NCBI GenBank assembly: GCA_020050475.1
Contig: JAGVKP010000124.1
Coordinates: forward strand, 1-5,255
Direction: 5' to 3'
Length of the DNA: 5,255 nt
From: Candidatus Babeliales bacterium
GTDB taxonomy: Bacteria > Babelota > Babeliae > Babelales > JACPOV01
Below are positions 1 to 5,255 of this stretch, piece after piece. A program made the translations under genes and the position numbers. The first letter of the stretch is position 1; the number at the start of each line of letters is the position of its first letter. The notes under the pieces are model-generated. The model was given only the letters and a program-made list of their open reading frames with translations. It ran no database searches and had not been told where the DNA came from.

Positions 1-1956
1 CTTGCCAAAACCTACAAGCATACGATTGACGTACTTATTGATCGGTTTGAAGTGACTGGAGATGATCGATCTCGCTTGCATGAGGCGGTTGAAAAATCGT
101 TTGCGTTAGCAGGTGGCTTTTGCAAGGTAATAGTAGGAGAAACCGCGCATCTGTATTCAGCAAAGCAGATGTGTCTTTCCTGTTCGCAAGCGTTTCCCGA
201 GATGGAGCCGCGTTTTTTTTCTTTTAACTCTCCTATTGGTGCCTGTAAAGAATGCAATGGCCTTGGTATTATTCATCTGTGGCCGTGGTCTGACGAGGAT
301 CCCGAAGCCTGGAAATCGAACTACCCGGATTTTTTTGGCTCGCATGCACAGCAGCTGACTTGTAAAGCGTGTGCTGGCAGAAGACTGAACGAATATGCAT
401 TAGCAGTTAAAATAGGCGGAAAAAATATTTTTGAAATTGGCCAGCTTGCGGTTAAGGATGCGATACCATTTTTTGCTCAGTTGAATCTGGATGATGCCGA
501 TCAGGTAATTGCTGAGGGCCTTATTAAAGAAGTTCGTGCACGCTTTCAATTTTTGCATGAGGTGGGGCTTGGCTATCTTTCGCTCAATAGATCGGCACGT
601 ACGCTCTCTGGTGGCGAGGGCCAACGCATTCGCTTAGCAACGCAGATCGGTTCGGCGCTGAGCGGAGTTTTATATATCCTTGATGAGCCAAGTATTGGTC
701 TTCATCAGCGCGATAATGATCGCTTGATTGCGACGCTTAAAATGCTGCGCGATCAGGGAAATACGGTGGTTGTGGTGGAACATGACATGGATACTATGCG
801 CGCAGCTGATTATTTGGTTGATATGGGGCCGGCTGCTGGAACGCTGGGCGGTAAAATTACGGCAGCAGGAACACCGCACGAGGTGATGCGCGATCCTCAT
901 TCGCTCAGTGGGTCGTACCTTGCAGGTGAACGCAGTATCAAGGTACCGTCAAAGCGTCGTCGACCAACTGCGCAGCTTTCATTAAATCATGCGCGGCGCA
1001 ACAATTTAAAAGATGTATCAGTTACCTTTCCGCTTGGCGTGGTTTGCTGTGTTTCTGGTGTATCTGGTTCTGGTAAAAGTACGCTTGTTTTAGATGAGCT
1101 TGTCAGTGCCATTAACCGTGAGCTTGGTGCGCGCAATCCTGATGATGAGCACAAAGGTGACTTACAAGGTGTCGAACATCTTGAATCACTCGTGGTTATA
1201 GATCAGACGCCGATTGGCAGGACCCCACGCTCAAATCCCGCAACCTACCTGGGGATTTTTGATGATATTCGTAAGCTTTTTGCCAGTTTGCCCGAAAGTA
1301 ATGCCCGAGGGTACAAGCCAGGTAGATTTAGTTTTAATGTTCAGGAAGGGCGCTGCTTTGAATGTAAAGGTGATGGTACCATAACCGTTTCAATGCAGTT
1401 TCTTGCCGATGTGGTCATGACCTGCAAATCTTGCAAAGGGCAGCGATTTAATGCAGAAACGCTCTCGATTCGATACAAGACAAAAAATATTGCTGACATT
1501 TTAGATATGACGGCGCTAGAAGCGCGTGATTTTTTAGCAGCTCACAAGCAGATAGCAAAACGCTTATCATTATTGTGCGAAGTGGGGCTTGATTATATTA
1601 AACTTGGTCAGCCTTCAACGACGCTTTCTGGCGGAGAAGCACAGCGAATCAAATTAGTTGATGAACTTGCCAAGCGCGGCACCAAGACCCTCTACATTCT
1701 TGACGAGCCAACCACGGGGCTTCATACGCATGATATCGAAAAACTTCTGGAAGTGCTCAATCGATTGGTTGATAAAGGTAACTCGATGATCATTATTGAG
1801 CATAATCTTGATGTCCTCAAAACTGCCGACTATCTGATCGATCTTGGGCCTGAAGGCGGTGATGAAGGGGGCATGATTATTGCTCAAGGTACTCCCGAAC
1901 AGGTTGCGCGCAATGTACAAAGTCATACCGGTCGCTATTTAAAGCTTCTTTTATAA
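1..1956 (+). CDS. uvrA: UvrA-family excinuclease ABC subunit A, 5'-truncated by the window edge
   Basis: Nucleotide excision repair ATPase: with UvrB, the UvrA dimer finds bulky DNA damage and loads UvrB. The frame is open from base 1, and the residues before the first GTG (position 52) already match UvrA, so the true start is outside the window. In fragment numbering (residue 1 = bases 1-3), the start looks like the end of the UvrB-interaction domain. A CxxC-CxxC zinc module follows (C58, C61, C82, C85), then CKAC (121-124), signature LSGGEGQR (202-209) and Walker B with DEPSIGLHQR (about 224-237). The second ATPase half has Walker A GVSGSGKST (353-361), IDQTPIGRTPRSNPATY, zinc finger C452/C455/C475/C478, LSGGEAQR (542-549), LYILDEPTTGLH (564-575) and the switch histidine in IIEH (598-601). 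About 35 residues separate C85 from C121, against about 125 in E. coli UvrA (recalled), so most of the insertion domain is missing. It could be the main UvrA or an ID-less paralogue. The family call is very secure. Confidence 0.97.
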   Translation, partial: LAKTYKHTIDVLIDRFEVTGDDRSRLHEAVEKSFALAGGFCKVIVGETAHLYSAKQMCLSCSQAFPEMEPRFFSFNSPIGACKECNGLGIIHLWPWSDEDPEAWKSNYPDFFGSHAQQLTCKACAGRRLNEYALAVKIGGKNIFEIGQLAVKDAIPFFAQLNLDDADQVIAEGLIKEVRARFQFLHEVGLGYLSLNRSARTLSGGEGQRIRLATQIGSALSGVLYILDEPSIGLHQRDNDRLIATLKMLRDQGNTVVVVEHDMDTMRAADYLVDMGPAAGTLGGKITAAGTPHEVMRDPHSLSGSYLAGERSIKVPSKRRRPTAQLSLNHARRNNLKDVSVTFPLGVVCCVSGVSGSGKSTLVLDELVSAINRELGARNPDDEHKGDLQGVEHLESLVVIDQTPIGRTPRSNPATYLGIFDDIRKLFASLPESNARGYKPGRFSFNVQEGRCFECKGDGTITVSMQFLADVVMTCKSCKGQRFNAETLSIRYKTKNIADILDMTALEARDFLAAHKQIAKRLSLLCEVGLDYIKLGQPSTTLSGGEAQRIKLVDELAKRGTKTLYILDEPTTGLHTHDIEKLLEVLNRLVDKGNSMIIIEHNLDVLKTADYLIDLGPEGGDEGGMIIAQGTPEQVARNVQSHTGRYLKLLL

Positions 1957-3255
1957 CTACTTTTGCATGAGTGCTGAAGCGACGGCGATTTTTTTGAGCA
2001 TAAAGCTTGGATCACTCATATTGATCGTATGAAGTTCAGGAAGTCCGTACTCATCGATGCCGACCATAAGCGATTTGCCATTTGAATGAAATGATAGAGT
2101 ATTTATAGACCCACTTGCGTGTGGTCCGCTAACTACGCGATTATAAGTGGTTGAGCGAAATGAACCAAGTTGCGACTGTGAAATAAGTCGACGCATTCGT
2201 AGATCCCAGATAGAGATTTTTCCTTCAGGCATGCCTGTGCCGGATGCCATATAGCGTCCATAACTATCGACCTCAACGGTATTAACTGGGTAATTATGAG
2301 GGATAAATGCAATACGCTCATGAGAAAGAATATCCCACAATTTTATCGTTTTATCTTGAGATCCAGCCGCTACATATCCCATTCCGTAGGCGATTGAATT
2401 GATCGCCTCCTGAAAACCATCAAATTGCGTCAATAAATTACAGTTTTCACTGTTAGCTAGGTATACTTTTGGTAATTTACCATCAAAAATTTTACTAAAC
2501 ATAAGTACTTTTCCAGGCATTGATGATGCCGAATGAATAATTCCTTTGGTAAAATCACAACGATGAATATCATTTGGTGAAGATTCTGGATGCCAAAAAA
2601 AAGCAAACGATGATGAGACTGGACGTAGTATCAGATGGTCTGGTTCGGGGAAAATTATTTGCTCAAAAGACTGATTTTTAAAGATGAGGCCATCAAGCGA
2701 GGTTTCTGTCAATGCTTCTTTGGTTTCTGTGCTGATAATCTTGACTTGATTCTGAGTTTTTGGAATATAAGCAAGTTGCTGGGCAGTCGCACAAAAAGCA
2801 GCCAAACTAAATTTATGTTTAGAAAAAATATTCTTGCCATCTTTTGTTTGAACCACTCCTTCTTCAGATGCGATCAGTTCATGATCAGGACTTATATCAA
2901 GTATTTTACCTTTGAATTGAATAGATGAATTGGGCGTTTTTTTTAAAATTGTAGCGTTAATGAGCTCTTGTAAATCTGTTGGCAATCGTGAGGTTACAGG
3001 TTGATAATTTTTAGTGATTTCTTGAACGATATCGGTACCGGTATGTGCTATTTTTTTGAGCGTGAGCATTTTTTCGATCACCGCTTGAATTGCTAGTTTT
3101 TTAAGGGAAGGTACGGTATAGCTAGTTTGGTTAAAATCAACCGAAGAAAAAACGATTTTTTCATCAAGATCTGAATTGTTCTGCGATTCCATTGAGAAAA
3201 CTCGATCTGAAAATAAAAATAGCGCGGTGAAAATGAGAAATAATCTTTTTTTCAT
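1957..3255 (-). CDS. Exported F-box-like / WD40 beta-propeller protein
   Basis: Protein of 432 aa with no enzymatic motif. Residues 1-21 form a Sec signal peptide: KKR, a hydrophobic core LFLIFTALFLF, and a likely cut after VFS before MES. Residues 50-100 are helical and contain LPTDLQELI (91-99), which resembles the F-box core LPxEL. The rest looks like a propeller. Two repeats are clear: about 278-309, ending DKTIKLWDI, and about 320-351, ending GKISIWDL. A weaker one spans 379-411. Degenerate strands near 113-141, 147-178, 185-235 and 247-276 could bring the total to seven blades. WD40 propellers are protein-binding platforms and F-box motifs recruit SCF ubiquitin ligases in eukaryotes, so a host-directed binding role is possible but inferred. 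The start is supported by AAGGGA six bases upstream and by the signal peptide. Its stop abuts the uvrA stop. Sampled GC is lower than in uvrA. Domain call good, function unknown. Confidence 0.85.
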   Translation of the reverse strand: MKKRLFLIFTALFLFSDRVFSMESQNNSDLDEKIVFSSVDFNQTSYTVPSLKKLAIQAVIEKMLTLKKIAHTGTDIVQEITKNYQPVTSRLPTDLQELINATILKKTPNSSIQFKGKILDISPDHELIASEEGVVQTKDGKNIFSKHKFSLAAFCATAQQLAYIPKTQNQVKIISTETKEALTETSLDGLIFKNQSFEQIIFPEPDHLILRPVSSSFAFFWHPESSPNDIHRCDFTKGIIHSASSMPGKVLMFSKIFDGKLPKVYLANSENCNLLTQFDGFQEAINSIAYGMGYVAAGSQDKTIKLWDILSHERIAFIPHNYPVNTVEVDSYGRYMASGTGMPEGKISIWDLRMRRLISQSQLGSFRSTTYNRVVSGPHASGSINTLSFHSNGKSLMVGIDEYGLPELHTINMSDPSFMLKKIAVASALMQK

Positions 3256-3261
3256 CGACAG

Positions 3262-3267
3262 TCCCTT
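3262..3267 (-). promoter_or_regulatory. Shine-Dalgarno site of the WD40 gene
   Basis: On the minus strand AAGGGA lies six bases (CTGTCG) before the ATG at 3255-3253. It fixes the start that gives a complete signal peptide. No convincing -35/-10 pair was found upstream on this strand; the best partial match is TTGCAA (3323-3318) followed, after 18 bases, by a poor -10. Confidence 0.6.
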
Positions 3268-3364
3268 TTTGATAATGATCCCGCCCTTCTTTTACGTTAC
3301 TCGCAAAGTTGACCGAGTTGCAATCATCAACCTAGACTTTTTTTACTACTTTTATTCGCACTGT

Positions 3365-3393
3365 TTGACGCCTTGGTTCGTTATTTTTAAACT
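3365..3393 (+). promoter_or_regulatory. Candidate sigma70-type promoter of the 323-aa protein gene
   Basis: TTGACG (3365-3370, 5/6 to the -35 consensus) and TAAACT (3388-3393, 4/6 to the -10) are 17 bp apart. Transcription would start near 3400 and leave a leader of about 33 nt before the ATG at 3433. A weaker alternative upstream is TTGACC (3309-3314) with TAGACT (3333-3338), 18 bp apart. Found by eye, so modest confidence. Confidence 0.4.
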
Positions 3394-3417
3394 AGTAAGG
3401 TGTCTAAATGCTTTGTT

Positions 3418-3425
3418 AAAAAAGG
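3418..3425 (+). promoter_or_regulatory. Shine-Dalgarno site deciding the start at 3433
   Basis: AAAAAAGG is followed by seven bases (TTTTTGT) and then ATG at 3433. This favours 3433 over the in-frame GTG at 3400. The GTG would put 11 extra residues in front of an otherwise normal signal peptide, and it lies about where transcription from the candidate promoter would begin. Confidence 0.55.
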
Positions 3426-3432
3426 TTTTTGT

Positions 3433-4404
3433 ATGAAAAGCCGCTCTTTGGTACTGGTTGTTTTGTCTACTTTTTGCATGGCACTTATTGCCGATGCGCA
3501 AGGCCCTTTTCTATCGGTGAGCTTAGGGCAGGTAGATGGTTATAAAAAATTAATCGAATCTGAGTATACTCAAGCCGCTCGAATCAAAAAGGTGCTTATT
3601 GGGGCGACGGTAACGGTGGGCGCTGTTCTTTTATATCGATGGATGACCAAAGATGTGCTTGAGAGTGCCAAGCCATTGATCAATTACGGGTTCGGTATTG
3701 TTGCCCCTTCAGCTTTTTCGCGCGAACGCAACTTGCGTAACATTCAGCAGGGACTTGATGATCTTAAAAAAGACGTTAACCTGATCGTTCGCCATGAGGC
3801 GGCTCTCAACCAATTTTTGCAAGATAAAGGATACGCAGTCGGTGCACCGCTTACCTGGGGTCAGACGGTACGTAGTTGGGGTAGCTGGTGTGGTAACCTG
3901 ATGGCAGTGTCTTTTTTTAGTACCATTGTATCAGCCAGTATGTCGCCACTTTTAAAGTATTTTAAAGCGTTTGATACGGCGTTTGATGGCCGTATGAATG
4001 CATGGTTTCCAGAAAAAAGCATGAAATGGTATTTAGTTCACCGCATTTCTTTGCCCCAAACCTTTGCTCAGCTTGAGCAGGGGGCAAAAAAGCTTACTCC
4101 TGCTGGCCTACCGGACGCAGAAGGTCGGCTTCAAGAGCTTGTTGCCTCCTGGCAGATTTTCATCATGCAGATGGAGCGACTGTTGGGCTTTATCAACTAC
4201 CGAACCCAAGAACTTGATCCGCTTTGTCAGCGACGCGCTGATCAAATTTTCCAACAAATTCATGATGCCATACAGCAAACTTCAATCAAGCTCAACGAAT
4301 GCCAGTCATCAAGCAAATCTGAATGTGCAGCATTACTTGATACAATGAGGGTCACACTCGATCAGGAGCTCCATGCTTTCATCGAAATTGAAGCGATCAT
4401 CTAA
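3433..4404 (+). CDS. Exported or membrane-anchored protein of unknown function
   Basis: I do not recognise this 323-aa protein. Its N-terminus is a signal peptide: KSR, a hydrophobic stretch LVLVVLSTFCMALIA, and a likely signal peptidase I cut after ADA (residue 22). There is no proper lipobox. A second hydrophobic segment at about 54-68 (VLIGATVTVGAVLLY) could be a true transmembrane helix soon after the cleavage site, and a weaker one spans about 154-174. The remainder is rich in polar, probably helical sequence. Residues 98-132 (with LDDLKKDVNLIV) and 210-320 may form coiled coil or a helical bundle. Cysteines at 153, 265, 290 and 298 could form disulfides if the protein is exported. The start is chosen from the AAAAAAGG site and the signal peptide. 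The gene diverges from the WD40 gene and converges on the phospholipase gene with 5 bp between stops, so the context gives no function. It is a real gene by its composition and signal peptide; a lineage-specific envelope protein is the likeliest guess. Confidence 0.85.
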   Translation: MKSRSLVLVVLSTFCMALIADAQGPFLSVSLGQVDGYKKLIESEYTQAARIKKVLIGATVTVGAVLLYRWMTKDVLESAKPLINYGFGIVAPSAFSRERNLRNIQQGLDDLKKDVNLIVRHEAALNQFLQDKGYAVGAPLTWGQTVRSWGSWCGNLMAVSFFSTIVSASMSPLLKYFKAFDTAFDGRMNAWFPEKSMKWYLVHRISLPQTFAQLEQGAKKLTPAGLPDAEGRLQELVASWQIFIMQMERLLGFINYRTQELDPLCQRRADQIFQQIHDAIQQTSIKLNECQSSSKSECAALLDTMRVTLDQELHAFIEIEAII

Positions 4405-4409
4405 TCCGT

Positions 4410-5255
4410 TCAGGCCGTAGCGAATTCATAATTATATTTGCGCGTGAGAACATCCTTGATCGTATTATCAACCACTTGCGCATGCTGCTTTAAGGTGAAT
4501 TCTGGTAGGCCGCACAATTGCTCAATTTGTTCTTGCGTATAGGCAAAGTTATACGTGTTGCAATAGCCATCCTCGACACACAAATCAGGATCAAACAGCG
4601 AGTTATACAGACTATTTTTTATACGCGGAAAGTAGATGATAACCGGTGTTTCAGGATCGAGCTCATCTTTAAAAATGGTAACCGGGCGCTGATCAATACC
4701 ATCGGTATCGATTCGCGGAAACTTAATGCCTTTTCTTTTGGCGTATTTTTCAGCTAACACCAGTTCTGGTGCGCCGGTTACTGAAGCTGATGCATCGTAG
4801 ATAATGATAATATCAACTTTTCGTGCCGCGCGCAGTAATGGTGGAAGTGGCAAATTAAAATCGATGCCAGCATCAACGAGTGAAAGGGTTTTTTCATCTT
4901 TGATCGGACTTTTTGGATGGAGATAGCTAAAGTTGGAAAGGATAGCAGGAAAAAAGCGGACATCGCCGACAAATGAATTTACGATGGTAAGAATGACTTT
5001 TTTGAGCGGCTCATAAATAAAGCTTGGTAGATCAGTTTTTATCTGCGCGATATTATCCGCGGTCAAGCGCACGACATCTTTGAGTGTAATCCCAAATGCT
5101 GAACCGAAAATGCCCATACAAAAACCAAGCGTCTGCTCAGGTGCGGTATTGGTTGAGATTCCTTGTTTGAATTTTCTCCCTAGGGCCCATATTGGTATAT
5201 ACGATTTTAAATAACTCCCGCCAACTTCAAACGGCGTAAATTCAAGCCATTCATA
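4410..5255 (-). CDS. Cytosolic phospholipase A2 (cPLA2/PLA2_B) family protein, N-terminus beyond the window
   Basis: C-terminal 281 residues of a lipase catalytic domain of the group IV cPLA2 / fungal phospholipase B family, which cleaves acyl chains from phospholipids with a Ser-Asp dyad. The frame stays open to base 5255. Residues encoded before the ATG at 5117 still match the family, so that ATG is internal. In fragment numbering: EWLEFTPFEVGG (2-13) matches WLEFSPYEIG of human cPLA2-alpha; GIFGSAFG (48-55) matches GVWGSAF; VDAGIDFNLPLPPLLR (127-142) matches VDSGLTFNLPYPLILR; VDIIIIYDASA (147-157) matches VDLIISFDFSA; CNTYNFAYTQEQIEQL (232-247) matches the family's C-terminal STFNFQYP region. 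Human sequences are recalled. The Asp of VDAG (residue 128, bases 4872-4874) corresponds to catalytic Asp549. The nucleophile motif (GLSGS in cPLA2-alpha) and any signal or C2 domain would be off the window, so activity and location cannot be judged. The long acidic linker of human cPLA2-alpha is absent. Patatin-like lipases are the main alternative but fit less well. Confidence 0.9.
   Translation of the reverse strand, partial: YEWLEFTPFEVGGSYLKSYIPIWALGRKFKQGISTNTAPEQTLGFCMGIFGSAFGITLKDVVRLTADNIAQIKTDLPSFIYEPLKKVILTIVNSFVGDVRFFPAILSNFSYLHPKSPIKDEKTLSLVDAGIDFNLPLPPLLRAARKVDIIIIYDASASVTGAPELVLAEKYAKRKGIKFPRIDTDGIDQRPVTIFKDELDPETPVIIYFPRIKNSLYNSLFDPDLCVEDGYCNTYNFAYTQEQIEQLCGLPEFTLKQHAQVVDNTIKDVLTRKYNYEFATA

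Noticed and set aside
52..54. GTG as the start of the UvrA-family gene
   Set aside because: The 17 codons before it are open and encode UvrA-like sequence (KHTIDVLIDRF), so the gene begins left of the window.
1944..1980. GCTTC ... GAAGC inverted repeat at the uvrA/WD40 junction as a terminator
   Set aside because: Only five pairs around a 27-base loop, with no T-tract after either arm.
2635..2928. 97-aa open frame on the plus strand inside the WD40 gene
   Set aside because: It is antisense to a gene with clear domains, has no ribosome site I can see and no recognisable motif, so it is a shadow frame.
3400..3402. GTG as the start of the 323-aa protein
   Set aside because: It would put 11 extra residues before a good signal peptide, while the ATG at 3433 has a well-spaced AAAAAAGG site.
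3176..3436. 86-aa open frame on the plus strand across the divergent promoter region
   Set aside because: It overlaps the signal peptide coding region of the WD40 gene and the promoter area of the next gene; its sequence is translated AT-rich noise.
4778..4972. 64-aa open frame on the minus strand within the phospholipase gene
   Set aside because: It lies in another frame of the region that encodes the conserved VDAGIDFNLP block, so it is a shadow.
5115..5117. ATG (minus strand) as the start of the phospholipase
   Set aside because: The frame stays open to 5255 and the upstream residues match cPLA2 (EWLEFTPFEVGG), so this Met is internal.

Overview
The window holds four protein genes, two of them cut by its edges, and no RNA gene, insertion sequence, CRISPR array or clear intrinsic terminator. 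Left to right: the C-terminal two thirds of a UvrA-family excinuclease ATPase (1-1956, +); a 432-aa exported protein with an F-box-like motif and a WD40-type beta-propeller (1957-3255, -); a 177-bp divergent intergenic region; a 323-aa exported or membrane-anchored protein of unknown function (3433-4404, +); and the C-terminal 281 residues of a cytosolic phospholipase A2 (cPLA2/PLA2_B) family protein (4410-5255, -), whose N-terminus lies past the right edge.

The organism is probably a bacterium living inside, or closely with, a eukaryotic host. The best guess is Candidatus Dependentiae (TM6, the Babela lineage). This is an inference from gene style, not from a marker gene: short Sec signal peptides ending in a pattern like 'VFS-MES', F-box-like LPxxLQxxI sequence joined to repeat domains, and a lipase of a mainly eukaryotic family beside a housekeeping-type bacterial repair gene. 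Chlamydiae, Legionellales or Rickettsiales-like symbionts are not excluded.

The layout is compact and alternates strands. The uvrA stop codon touches the stop codon of the WD40 gene with no base between them, and the 323-aa gene and the phospholipase gene converge with 5 bp between stops. Only the 177-bp region 3256-3432 can hold classical promoters for genes inside the window. It has a plausible sigma70-type promoter for the + strand gene and good Shine-Dalgarno sequences for both divergent genes. No shared operon or pathway is visible. Two of the proteins (WD40 and cPLA2-like) are of a eukaryotic style and may act on the host.

The points most worth a second look are the bacterial cPLA2-type phospholipase, the UvrA that appears to lack its DNA-binding insertion domain, and the exported F-box-like/WD40 protein.
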